A stretch of DNA of 64,000 bases from DATJZH01 sp052146815 (GTDB lineage Bacteria; Actinomycetota; Actinomycetes; Streptosporangiales; Streptosporangiaceae), in NCBI GenBank assembly GCA_052146815.1, contig JBKQMG010000217.1, positions 1 through 64,000 on the forward strand. Direction: 5' to 3'. Positions 51,509-60,212 of this stretch are shown here, piece after piece. The notes beneath the pieces are model-generated. The model was not told where the DNA came from. It ran no database searches and saw only the letters and a list, made by a program, of their open reading frames with translations. Positions within the stretch are counted from its first letter, which is position 1; each line of letters opens with the position of its first letter. The position numbers and the translations under genes are program-made.

Positions 51509-52606
51509 GACGCAGACGGCGGGACGGCCGCGGCGCTGGGACCCGGATCGGCCGGCCTGTCCGGGCCGCGGGCGGCACCGCGGAAACCACTGCGGGGCTG
51601 CGGCCGGAGCAGCCTGCTCGAAGGGCCAGCAGCTGCTCGGCGAGCTCGTCCAGCTGGGTCGTTAACCCTGGCGACGGTAGTCCGGGCGTCGGCCGGGAAG
51701 GCCCCGGCGCCGTGACAGGCACCGGCGATGGCACCGGCCATCGCCGCGATGGTGTCGCAGTCGCCGCCGACGGAGGCGCCGATCCAGCAGGCCAGCCAGG
51801 GATCGGCCGGACTGGCGGCGAGCACCGCGAACGCTGCGGGTACCGATTCCTGGGTCGCGAGGCTCGTTCCACGAGGGTGTAGATGACCGAGGTGGCCGCG
51901 CCTGCCGGCAGCCCGGCCACCATGGAGGCGGCCCAGCTGATCCGCGCCGCTACGTCGGCCCCGGCCGCCCAGTACCCGCGCGTGCTAGCCCGCCGGGCCG
52001 CGGCCACAGCGACCTCGGTGGCGGCAGGGACGTCCGCGCCGTCAAGGCCCGCACTGACGGCGGCCGCGACGGCGGCGGCCCCGGCGAGCGCCAGTCCGGT
52101 GTTATGGGTGACCATGCTGGCCTCCTCCACCCGGTCAACCAGAACACCGAGGTCGTCGGCCGGCGTGGTGATGCCGGCCGGCGTGATGCGCATCGCGGCG
52201 CCGTTGCTGGTGCCCAGCTTGCCGGCCTCGGTCACGCTGGCGCCGGCGGCCAGCGCGCTGACGGCCCGCCTGGTGGACGGGCCGAGCAGGTCCAGCGACC
52301 CGCGGGCGCGCATGGAAGCCTCCCAGGCCATCAGCCGTCGCGCCAGCTCGGCGGGATCAGCGCGCCCGTCCCGCTCGATCAGCAGCCGCGCCAGCAGCAC
52401 TGCCTGCTCAGTGTCGTCGGTAACCGAGCCGGCCGCCTTTCCGGCCGCGAGCGGATGATCGGGCGCAGCGGCCCGGAATCCCCCGATGAGCACGCCGTAC
52501 CAGGCAATGATCTGTTCCCTGGGCAGCGACTGGGTGGGCATGCCGAGCGCATCGCCGATGGCCAGCCCGTAAAGCGCACCGGCAGCGCGTGACTCACTCT
52601 CCTGCA
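51505..52606 (-). pseudogene. ADP-ribosylglycohydrolase-family enzyme, two frameshifts
   Basis: The ATG at 52606 gives ESRAAGALYGLAIGDALGMP (family start), GSVTDDTEQAVLLARLLIER (metal-binding TDD) and NGAAMRITPAGI. Near 51868 one G is missing (GTGGAACG for GTGGGAACG). In another frame follow LAASPADPWLACWIGASVGG and DCDTIAAMAGAIAGA, the second metal motif GGDCDTIA. Near 51665 a second lesion returns to the first frame at LDELAEQLLALRAG. Repairing both restores a full ~340-aa ARH-fold hydrolase. Members cleave N- or O-glycosidic ribosyl bonds. Its operon with PfkB and NCS1 suggests nucleoside or ADP-ribosyl-like substrate breakdown rather than DraG-type protein de-ADP-ribosylation. Confidence 0.75.
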
Positions 52607-52759
52607 TCAGAGCGCACCCGCCGGGTCCGAGTCCGCTCCGGATTCGAGTCGGCTCCGGCTCCGGGCAGGCTTGCGCCGATCCCGGTTCGCCCGGCGACCG
52701 GACTTCCCGCCGTACCCGGGTCGCGGTGTGCTTCCGGTGGCCGGCTGACCAGCTTCTGG

Positions 52760-53344
52760 TCATGCGGGCTCAAGTACGTCCGCGACGCTGACCACCTCGA
52801 TCAGCGGGCTGTAGAGGCGCAGGACGGCGAGCGCCTGGGCGTGACTCTCGTCGTTGATCCCGGCGCAGGCATCGCTCACAACCTGGACGAAGACCCCCGC
52901 GTCGGCCGCGGCCACCGCGGTGGACAGCACGCAGCAGTCGGTCGAGACACCGGCCAGGAGCAGCCGGCCGCCCGCCCCGACCATGGACCACAGCTCGGGG
53001 GTCCATTTACTGAAAGTGTCCCGGTCAAGCGTCGGACCGGGCTCGCCGGCGAACTGGTCGGCCAGCTGGTAGATCGGCGCGCCCGGCGGCTGCAGCGCAA
53101 ACGGCCACTGCTCGTAGTAACGCCGCCAGGCTCCCTCGGGGATTTCTGGCGCGATGAACCGGGTGAAGGTCACCTGGGGCCGGAAGGCATCAGCCAGCGC
53201 GCGGACCGGACTGATGATCTCCGCGAACCGTGGCGCCAGCCACTCGCTGCCGGGGTCAGCGAACACGCGCTGCATGTCGATGACCGCCAGCCACGGCGGC
53301 CGCTCGTCCGGCGGTGCACTGGGCCCGGTCCCGTCCTCGGTCAT
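52760..53344 (-). CDS. Isochorismatase-like cysteine hydrolase
   Basis: A 194-aa protein. WLAVIDMQRVFADPGSEW has the catalytic Asp. KWTPELWSMV supplies the Lys region, and LLLAGVSTDCCVLSTAVAAA has the cis-peptide/nucleophile Cys of the superfamily (T-D-C-C-V). Length is typical. The ATG at 53344 overlaps the stop of the NCS1 permease gene (ATGA). Substrates in this family include nicotinamide, ureidoacrylate and N-carbamoyl compounds; alongside a nucleobase permease an amide from purine, pyrimidine or hydantoin metabolism is likely. A broken paralogue lies at 3200-3587. Confidence 0.85.
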   Translation of the reverse strand: MTEDGTGPSAPPDERPPWLAVIDMQRVFADPGSEWLAPRFAEIISPVRALADAFRPQVTFTRFIAPEIPEGAWRRYYEQWPFALQPPGAPIYQLADQFAGEPGPTLDRDTFSKWTPELWSMVGAGGRLLLAGVSTDCCVLSTAVAAADAGVFVQVVSDACAGINDESHAQALAVLRLYSPLIEVVSVADVLEPA

Positions 53345-54847
53345 GCCGCGGCGCCGGCCGGCTCAGGCACCGGCAGAGACTCCTGCGCGCGCACGGCCGT
53401 GCGGCCGAAAATCGCGGTGACGAGGAAGCCCAGTGCCAGGGCGACCAGGACCCCCAGGTTCGCGAAGGCCCAGGATCCGCTCTTCCCGCCGAGGCCGAGC
53501 GGTCCCAGCAGGTACCCCTGCCAGGTCAGCCAGCTCGCTGAGGTGTTGGTGACCAGGCCCCAGCCGATCCCGGTCCCGACCACGATCAGCGCGATCGGCA
53601 TCAGCCTGATGTGCCCGTAGCGGCCGGCCGGCCGGTAGAGGTCGGGCTCGGAATAGTCGCGGCGGCGCATCGCGATGTCGGCGAGCATGATGCCGCACCA
53701 GGCGGCGATGGACACGCCGAGCGTGATCATGAAGCCCTGGAACTGCGGCAGGAAGTTGCCGGCCACGAAGACCACGTAGATAGTCCCCGCCACCATGACG
53801 GTGCCGTCGATGAGCGCGGCCACGTACCGCGGCGCGGGCAGGCCGACGGTCAGCAGGGCAGGCCCGGGGATTAGATGTCCAGCACTGCCCCGCCGATCAG
53901 GCCAAGCACGGCCACGATCGCGAACGGGATGAGGAACCAGGTGGGCAGCAGCGTGGTCAGCGCGCCGATGGGTCGTTCGCGATGGCACTGCTCAGGCTGG
54001 CCGATGAGCCGGCCAGCAGCAGCCCGAAGAGGAACAGGAAGATCGGCGCGATCGACGACCCGCAGGTGGTCCAGGCGACGACGCCGGGTCCCGAGGACCG
54101 CCGGGGCAGGTACCGGGAGTAGTCAGCCGCGGCGTTGACCCAGCCGAGCCCGAAGCCGGTCATCATGAAGACCAGCGCGCCGATGACCTTCCCCGGCGAG
54201 CCGGCCGGGAGCGCGGCGACCGTGGGCCAGTGGATCTTGTCGGCGACCAGCGCGATGAACGCCACGGTCAGCACCGCGGTCACCACGGTGATCACGGTCT
54301 GCATCCGCATGATCAGGTCGAATCCCATGACGCCGCCGATGATGACCAGGGCTGTCACCACGATCAGCGCGATGATCTTGGTGCTGGCGCCGCCGCCCCA
54401 GCCGAGCCGGTGGAAGACCGTCGCGGTTGCCAGGGTCGCGAGGATGATCAGCACCGTCTCCCAGCCGACCGTCAGCAGCCAGGAGATCACCGTTGGCAGC
54501 TTGTTGCCGCGGACCCCGAAAGCCGCCCGGCCGGCCACCATGGTCGGAACCGACCCCCGCTTGCCCGCCAGCGCGATGAATCCGCAGAAGAGGAACGACA
54601 CCGCGATGCCGACCAGGCCTGCGATCAGTCCCTGCCAGAACGAGACGCCGAAGCCGAGCACGAACGCGCCGTAGCTCAGCCCGAGAACCGAGACGTTCGC
54701 AGCGAACCAGGGCCAGAACAGGTCACGCGGGCTGCCCTTGCGCTCGGCATCGGTGATCATGTTGATGCCATTGGCCTCGATCTGCAGCGGATGCAGTTCC
54801 GCCGTGCCTGCCGGGCTGGTCACCTGGCCGGGCCGGGTATCAGACAT
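53341..54847 (-). pseudogene. NCS1-family nucleobase/cytosine permease, interrupted
   Basis: The N-terminal 295 residues from ATG 54847 are normal NCS1: RDLFWPWFAANVSVLGLSYG, AGLVGIAVSFLFCGF, GRAAFGVRGNKLPTVISWLL and YSRYLPRRSSGPGVVAWTTC (about eight helices). At ~53972 one C is missing (GACCCATCG for GACCCCATCG). The next frame gives GALTTLLPTWFLIPFAIVAV and LGLIGGAVLDI, then TAA at ~53868 where a Tyr codon is expected plus another indel. It resumes ALLTVGLPAPRYVAALIDGT to the end at 53341. Repaired, it has ~500 residues and 12 helices. It would import a nucleobase, hydantoin or allantoin, heading a four-gene operon. Confidence 0.8.
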
Positions 54848-55002
54848 TACGTGCCCCTTCGTGCGGCTTGCCGCCAGTATTCCCTGGCGTCAACCACCAG
54901 AACGCCGCGGGCAATCCGCGCGGGGAGGCACTGGCCCGGCCAGGCACGGCAGCGGCCGACGGCCGGTCAAGCCCGTCGGCCGAGCGGGCCGGAGCAGCCG
55001 GC

Positions 55003-55049
55003 GGCCGGTCGTGCCCGCGGGCGGAGCGGGCCCGCGGGCATGACCGGCC
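55003..55049. terminator. Strong hairpin between the GT4 gene and the permease gene
   Basis: Two 20-base arms (55003-55022 and 55030-55049) pair with a single G-T mismatch around a 7-nt loop. It lies 8 bp beyond the stop of the minus-strand glycosyltransferase gene and no U-run is needed in this genome type. It is the most stable hairpin I noticed in the window. Confidence 0.7.
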
Positions 55050-55056
55050 TGGCGGC

Positions 55057-56151
55057 TCAGCGGCCGCTTATCTCGGCCAGGGTCTGGCGGTAGACCGCCT
55101 CGTACCCGGCCGCCATCACCTCGGTGGTGAAACTGGCCTCCACGTGCTTACGGCACAGGAAGGGATCGAGCCGCTGCGCGGCGCCGATCGCCGCCGGCAG
55201 TTCGTCTGGGTGGTCGACAATGATGCCGGTCTGGCCGGGCACGATCAGCTCGGAAACCGCACCGCGGCGCAGGGCCACGACCGGCGTGCCGCAGGCCATC
55301 GCCTCGATGACCACCAGGCCGAACGGCTCTTCCCAGCAGATCGGGAACAGCAGGCAGCAGGCCCGCGCGAGCAGATCCCGCTTGGCGGTCGCATCGGCGA
55401 CGCCGTAGATGGTGGTATCAGTGCCGAGCCGCGGCTCAATCTCCTGGGCGAAATAAGCGCGCTCCTCCAGTTCAGCGCATTTGCCCGCCAGCACGATCGG
55501 AAGCCCTGCTTTCCGGGCCGCATCAATGGCCAGATGCGGCGCCTTGTCGGGACTGAACCGGCCAAGGAAAAGCGCGAAGTCCTGCTTTTGTGCCCGGAAC
55601 GGGAATGTGTCCGTACGGATGGCATTGTGTACGGTCGCGGCCCAGGGCAGCCCCGGCGCGGTATTGCGCTGGGCATCGGAAATGGCGACGAACCGCACGG
55701 TTTCGCCGAGCGCCCGGTAATACTCTCCCGGGTCGTCGGAGGTCGGGCCGTGAATGGTCACCACTGTCGGCGCATGCCGCCCGCGGGCCAGCAGCGGCCC
55801 GGTGAGCGTGTGGTCGTGCACAACGTCCACGTCCAGTCCGTCGAGCAGCCGGGCCGCCTTGGCCGCGTGCACGACCTCGGGCAGCGGGTCGCCCAGCCGG
55901 TCGGCAGGCCCGACCTCGTAACTGGTAAGGAACTGCTGGGCGCGCGTGCCATGATGGCCAGCGCCAATCAGCGTAAGGTAATGGCCACGATCGACCAGAG
56001 CATCGACCAGATCAGCCACCACTGCTTCCACGCCGCCGTATGCCGTGGGCGGGACGTCGAAGTAAGGCGGGGCGATCATTGCTATGTGCAGCCGCCGGGG
56101 GGCGGCGGCCGCCTCTGGCGTTCGGTAGAGCGTCGAGGCTGGCGCGCTCAC
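55057..56151 (-). CDS. Glycosyltransferase family 4 protein
   Basis: A 364-aa GT-B retaining glycosyltransferase. The acceptor half has RLHIAMIAPPYFDVPPTAYG and GGVEAVVADLVDAL. The donor half has FALFLGRFSPDKAPHLAIDA and LLFPICWEEPFGLVVIEAMA, with the E-x7-E motif (EEPFGLVVIE) and CGTPVVAL. No signal or membrane segment, so it is cytosolic. It follows upstream repeats of 22 bp and a terminator hairpin lies behind it. A role in polysaccharide or glycolipid synthesis is likely; sugar and acceptor unknown. The next gene upstream is an amylo-alpha-1,6-glucosidase-like enzyme on the same strand. Confidence 0.9.
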   Translation of the reverse strand: MSAPASTLYRTPEAAAAPRRLHIAMIAPPYFDVPPTAYGGVEAVVADLVDALVDRGHYLTLIGAGHHGTRAQQFLTSYEVGPADRLGDPLPEVVHAAKAARLLDGLDVDVVHDHTLTGPLLARGRHAPTVVTIHGPTSDDPGEYYRALGETVRFVAISDAQRNTAPGLPWAATVHNAIRTDTFPFRAQKQDFALFLGRFSPDKAPHLAIDAARKAGLPIVLAGKCAELEERAYFAQEIEPRLGTDTTIYGVADATAKRDLLARACCLLFPICWEEPFGLVVIEAMACGTPVVALRRGAVSELIVPGQTGIIVDHPDELPAAIGAAQRLDPFLCRKHVEASFTTEVMAAGYEAVYRQTLAEISGR

Positions 56152-56238
56152 GTCGGATGCCTCCTTGCGTTACTGGTTGCCGGTCTTACATCATTGCGTG
56201 CCGGTCCTACCCGCCTGCCCGCCCCTGCTATCCCGTCA

Positions 56239-56304
56239 CCTGCTGGTCTTTACCCGGCGACCTGCCGGTCTTTACCCGGCCGCTTGCGCGTCTTTACTTC
56301 ACCG
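56239..56304. repeat. Three tandem 22-bp repeats upstream of the GT4 gene
   Basis: Units at 56239-56260, 56261-56282 and 56283-56304. The first two differ at a few positions (CCTGCYGGTCTTTACCCGGC core); the third is more diverged (GCGTCTTTACTTC). Two helical turns per unit suggests iterated protein binding, though plain slippage is possible. Confidence 0.7.
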
Positions 56305-56401
56305 GCGGCCGGTTACCCATATATCCCGCGTTGGGGAATGCGGCCGACAATTACTGCGAAACTCACTTCCTTTACCTGCTGCCAGCGACGCCGGAGGGCT
56401 G

Positions 56402-56580
56402 ACCGTATCCCGCGAAATGCTCTCCGGCTCCTCGCGGGCAGGCGCAGCGCAGCGGCCGGGACGGCCACGGCGAACGCTCTTCTGGTTCCCCGCCGGCACG
56501 CGGCGGCGCGGCGGCCGTGACCGGCTACGGCGAAACGCTCTTCGGTTCGTTGCTGGCATGCGGCGGCGTGGCGGCCGTGA
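56402..56580. repeat. Three degenerate 60-bp tandem copies covering the 3' end of the GH gene
   Basis: 56461-56520 and 56521-56580 align over all 60 columns with about 80% identity (ending GCGGCCGTGA in both). 56402-56460 is a third, weaker copy. The last copy carries the final codons of the amylo-glucosidase-like gene, the others lie downstream of its stop at 56525. Confidence 0.7.
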
Positions 56581-58705
56581 GCGGCCGGCGCGGCTTACGG
56601 TGCAGTTCGACACCCTCGGGCAGCCCGGTGAGCGTCCAGGCGTCCGCGCGCACGCTGAGGGTGAGGGCGGCGCCAGCCAGATGCACCGGGGAAATGCGCA
56701 GCGGCAGGTACCTCTCCGGTACCGCAGGCGCGCACCACACCCGTCCGAACGGGATCCACGGATCGAACCGCAGCAGGGTGCGGAGCAGGTACAGCGGCGC
56801 GGCCGCCGCCCACGCCTGCGGCGAGCAGGCCGTCGGGTAGGGCACCGGCTCGCCGAACTCGGCGCGGTCAAAGCCGCAGAACAGCTCGGGCAGCCGGCCG
56901 CCGAACATCTCGCCGGCGTCGAACACCGCGGTGGCCACCCGCTGGGCGCCCGCCACGGCGCCGTAGCGCATGAGGCCCGCGGCGATGATCGCGTTATCGT
57001 GCGGCCAGACCGAGCCGTTGTGGTAGCTCATCGGGTTGTAAGCGCCCATCGACTGATCGAGGGTGCGCACGCCGAAGCCAGTGAACATGCCCGGCCCGAG
57101 CAGGTGCGCCGCGACGGCCTCGGCCTTGTCCTCGTCGACGATCCCGGTCCACAAGCAGTGCCCCATGTTCGACGCAAGGCCGTCGACGGGCCGCTTGTCC
57201 CGGTCCAGCGCGATCGCGTAGTAGCCGCGGTCAGGCAGCCAGAACGCCTCGTTGAACCGGCTCTTGAGCGTGTCGGCCTTGCCCGCCCAGTGCTGGGCGG
57301 TGTCCTCATCGCCTGCCTCGCGGGCAAAGTGGGCCCTGGCCAGGTAAGCGGCGTACACGTAGCCCTGCACCTCGGCCAGCGCGATCGGCGGCTCGGCCAG
57401 CGTGCCCGAGCGGAAGCTGATCGCGTCGAAGGAGTCCTTCCAGCCCTGATTGGCCAGGCCCCGGTCAGTGGCCCGCTTGTACTCCACGAAGCTGTCGCCG
57501 TCCCGGTCGCCGTACTGCTCGATCCAGGCCAGCGCACGGTCAGCGTGCGGCAGCAGGGCGTCGACCTCGACGCGGGCCAGGCCCCAGCGGCGCAGCTCGC
57601 CGAGCAGCATGACGAACAGCGGCGCGGCGTCGACGCTGCCGTAGTAGACGTCGCCGCCGCCCAGGGCATATCCGCTGTCGAGTCCGGAGCGGACCTCGTG
57701 CAGGATTCTCCCCGGCTCCTCCTCGGTCAGCGGGTCGACCTTGCTGCCCTGCAGCCGCGCGAGGGTGTGCAGGGTGCCGAGGGCAAGGCTCGGGTCCAGC
57801 GGGAGCAGCATCCAGCTGGTGAGCAGGGCGTCGCGGCCGAAGAGGGTCATGAACCAGGGCGCGCCGGCGGCGACCACGTTGCGGTCCGGCCGGTCCCCGT
57901 CGAAGATCCGCAGCGCGCCCAGATCCTCAGCGCTGACGGCCAGCATGGTGGTGAGCCGCTCGTCCGGGGTGCTGACCGCAGGGGTCACCCGGCGCCACTC
58001 GGCCAGCCGGGTCGCCGGCCCGCTCGATTCGACCGGCAGCCCGGGCCGGTAGCGAGGCGGCACTTCGACGCCGTCCACCTCGGGCAGCACCTGGACGGTG
58101 ACCGTCCACTCGGTGCGCGGCGCCAGGACCGGCTGCCAGCGCAGCTGCTGGCTGGTAATGGCCGGCTCGCTGCTCCCGGCCACGGTGACCGCGCGGGAGC
58201 CTGAGCCGCGGCGGTAGGTCAGCCGCAGCGCGCCGCCGTCCGCGGCATGCTCGGTGTCCTCCCGGACCCGGACCCGGTCTTCCTTTACCTCGAACAGCCC
58301 GGCGAAGTCTGCCTCGACTGTCAGGCTGACCACCACGCCCGCGGTCTCCCGGCCGAGGTTACGCACGGTGATCTCTTCCATCATGCCGTTGCCGACATAC
58401 CGGCGCCGGACGACGAGCAGCGTGCTGTCCGCCACGCCCGGCCGGGGCGGCCTGCGGCCGATGAAGACCCCGGTGTAGCGGGTGGGGCAGGACAGCGAGA
58501 GCGAATCCAGCGGCTGGCCGTCGACCTCCAGCTCGAAGCGGCTCAGGAACCGGGTGTCCCGGTAGAACAGGCCGCTTTCGCCGCCGGGACTGATGTCACC
58601 GCCGGTATCGCAGATGCAGAAGGTGACCCCTTCCACCAGGGTCACCGTCCCGCCCGCGACGGCGGGTGACGGCGGTCCGCCGCTGTAGCCCCATGCTTCG
58701 GTCAC
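56525..58705 (-). CDS. Amylo-alpha-1,6-glucosidase / MGH-type glycoside hydrolase
   Basis: A 726-aa protein from GTG 58705 (GGAGG ten bases upstream). The N-terminal ~200 residues are a beta-sandwich of the glycogen-debranching N-terminal type (SGLFYRDTRFLSRFELEVDG). The catalytic (alpha/alpha)6 barrel has GAPWFMTLFGRDALLTSWML, with the conserved GRD acid, SVDAAPLFVMLLGEL, LANQGWKDSFDAI (second acidic site) and YHNGSVWPHDNAIIAAGL. This is the COG3408 group, acting on alpha-glucan or related glycosides in the cytoplasm. The C-terminal 20 residues come from a 60-bp tandem repeat and look added. No glycogen genes adjoin. Confidence 0.85.
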   Translation of the reverse strand: MTEAWGYSGGPPSPAVAGGTVTLVEGVTFCICDTGGDISPGGESGLFYRDTRFLSRFELEVDGQPLDSLSLSCPTRYTGVFIGRRPPRPGVADSTLLVVRRRYVGNGMMEEITVRNLGRETAGVVVSLTVEADFAGLFEVKEDRVRVREDTEHAADGGALRLTYRRGSGSRAVTVAGSSEPAITSQQLRWQPVLAPRTEWTVTVQVLPEVDGVEVPPRYRPGLPVESSGPATRLAEWRRVTPAVSTPDERLTTMLAVSAEDLGALRIFDGDRPDRNVVAAGAPWFMTLFGRDALLTSWMLLPLDPSLALGTLHTLARLQGSKVDPLTEEEPGRILHEVRSGLDSGYALGGGDVYYGSVDAAPLFVMLLGELRRWGLARVEVDALLPHADRALAWIEQYGDRDGDSFVEYKRATDRGLANQGWKDSFDAISFRSGTLAEPPIALAEVQGYVYAAYLARAHFAREAGDEDTAQHWAGKADTLKSRFNEAFWLPDRGYYAIALDRDKRPVDGLASNMGHCLWTGIVDEDKAEAVAAHLLGPGMFTGFGVRTLDQSMGAYNPMSYHNGSVWPHDNAIIAAGLMRYGAVAGAQRVATAVFDAGEMFGGRLPELFCGFDRAEFGEPVPYPTACSPQAWAAAAPLYLLRTLLRFDPWIPFGRVWCAPAVPERYLPLRISPVHLAGAALTLSVRADAWTLTGLPEGVELHRKPRRPLTAATPPHASNEPKSVSP

Positions 58706-58730
58706 GCTGGCCTCCCTGGCACGGTCCTGC

Positions 58731-58764
58731 GGCTGGCACTGTCTTCTGGCTGGCACTGTCTTCT
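58731..58764. repeat. 17-bp tandem duplication upstream of the GH gene
   Basis: GGCTGGCACTGTCTTCT occurs twice head-to-tail (58731-58747, 58748-58764) just before the ribosome site of the gene starting at 58705. Confidence 0.85.
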
Positions 58765-59129
58765 GGCTGATGCTCTACTGCAGGCTGGTGCTGGCACTGC
58801 CGGGCCGACCAGTCCTATCTTCCGGCTGGCCTCGTCTGGCGGATAGTAGCGGCGCGATCTCCGTGTGTCGCCGTCTGAAGGGTTTTCCCTCCTTGCCGCG
58901 CAAGTACGCGTCGTGACCACGGAGTGGCTCATCAGTTGCCGCGCAGCAAACTCTCCGTGATCGCCGGGTTTCGGTAAAGAGCGGGGGGCAAGCTGCCGCG
59001 GAACCTGCCGCGCGGCACGGCGGCCGCCATGACCAGGGCCGGCGGCTGCGCCTTCGCGCCGCCTTCGGCCAGCTGTATCCTGGGTGAATTCGTCATGGGC
59101 AGTAAACGCAGGTCACGGCCAGCACGCGG
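58765..59129. other. Intergenic region, no firm gene
   Basis: Contains the promoter side of the amylo-glucosidase-like gene and of the PAP2 gene. A minus-strand frame 58932-59096 (54 codons from an ATG) has protein-like composition but no ribosome site or known family, so it is left unassigned. Confidence 0.35.
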
Positions 59130-59963
59130 GTGAGCGGGCCGGGACAACAGACACAGGTCGCCGTGCGCCGGTCCGCCGGCCGCGGCGGCCGGCTCAGGCT
59201 GGCAGGGCCCGGCTGGGCCTTCGCCGGCCTGGCCTGCCTGGCCCTCGCGGCCGCGCTGATCGCCGTCGTCGCCGTCGTCCCGTCGTGGGTGCACCCGGCA
59301 GACCAGCACTGGCTGCGGTGGATGCTGGACATCCGGACCTCGCCGGGCATCTCGGCGGGCAGGGTGCTCAACGTGGTCGCCGGCGGCACGGTCATGTGGA
59401 TTGTCCGGGTGGCCATCGCCGTCGCGCTGGCGATCTGGCGGCGCTGGCGGGCACTGGCGGTGTTCGCGCTGGCCGAGTTGTGCGCTGAGCTGTGCATCGG
59501 GCCGGTCAAGGCGCTGGTCAACCGGCCGCGGCGGGGCGGATCACTGGTAACCGTGACCGGGCAGTCCATGCCGTCCGGGCACGCCCTCACGGCATCGGTG
59601 ACGGCGGTCGCGCTGGCGCTCATCCTGACCCGGCCCGGCCGGTCTCGCGTGCTGGCCCTCCTGGCCGCGGCCGCCTGGGCGATTCTGGTGGCGCTGAGCC
59701 GCACTTACCTGAGCGCGCACTGGCTGACCGACGTGCTGGCAGGGCTGCTGCTGGGGACAGGGTGGGCAGCGCTATGGTTCGGCGCGCTCGGTACCAGTCA
59801 GCGCACGCATCGACGTGATCACCGCCGCGAGCGAGGCGGCAGACGCCGTGGGGGCGCTGAGCGCCGGATGCATCGCCTGGGTGCGGCTGGCAGGCGACCC
59901 GGTCGTGCAGCGGATCCTGCTGATCGACGCGCCGGCGGCGCTCGGCTGGGCCCGGTGGCGTGA
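59130..59963 (+). CDS. PAP2-family phosphatase, C-terminus altered
   Basis: An integral membrane phosphatase of the type-2 phosphatidic acid phosphatase family. About six helices carry the three motifs: KALVNRPRRGG (KxxxxxxRP), SMPSGHALTASV (PSGH) and SRTYLSAHWLTDVLAG (SRxxxxxHxxxD), so the active site is complete. It acts on lipid phosphates at the outer membrane face. After LLLGTGWAALWFGALGTSQR (about 59800) the frame runs into basic low-complexity sequence that is the out-of-frame reading of a TetR C-terminal remnant, so the last ~55 residues are probably not native and the real stop has been lost. Confidence 0.85.
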   Translation: MSGPGQQTQVAVRRSAGRGGRLRLAGPGWAFAGLACLALAAALIAVVAVVPSWVHPADQHWLRWMLDIRTSPGISAGRVLNVVAGGTVMWIVRVAIAVALAIWRRWRALAVFALAELCAELCIGPVKALVNRPRRGGSLVTVTGQSMPSGHALTASVTAVALALILTRPGRSRVLALLAAAAWAILVALSRTYLSAHWLTDVLAGLLLGTGWAALWFGALGTSQRTHRRDHRRERGGRRRGGAERRMHRLGAAGRRPGRAADPADRRAGGARLGPVA

Positions 59964-60190
59964 GCTGGAGGAGCGCCATGCGCTCGGCCTGATCCGCGCG
60001 GCGATGCAGGGCGCCAGGGACGAAGGGCTGGTCCGGCCCGACCTCGTGGACAGCTTCGCGCACATGCTGCTCGCCGCGATCAGCGAGATGGCGCTCCTGG
60101 TCGCCCGGGCCGACGCCCAGGCGATGCAGTCGAGCACCGTGGCTGTCGGCGAGCTGGTGCGGCGGCTGAGCACTGGGCGCCGCCCGTCAG
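59806..60190 (+). pseudogene. TetR-family C-terminal remnant
   Basis: In a different frame from the PAP2 gene, RIDVITAASEAADAVGALSA, AWVRLAGDPVVQRILLIDAP, ALGWARWRELEERHALGLIR and SFAHMLLAAISEMALLVARA give the typical TetR ligand-binding domain with its dimer helices. The HTH half is missing; it begins directly where the PAP2 gene loses its own ending (~59800). A deletion between two convergent or tandem genes explains both. Confidence 0.65.
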
Positions 60191-60212
60191 TCCCCCCGTT
60201 CAGGCGCCCCGG

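Noticed and set aside
56239..56304. CRISPR array
   Set aside because: Units are 22 bp, adjacent without spacers, and diverge from each other; no cas genes nearby.
58932..59096. A 54-codon minus-strand gene
   Set aside because: Protein-like composition but no ribosome site, no recognised family and no supporting context.
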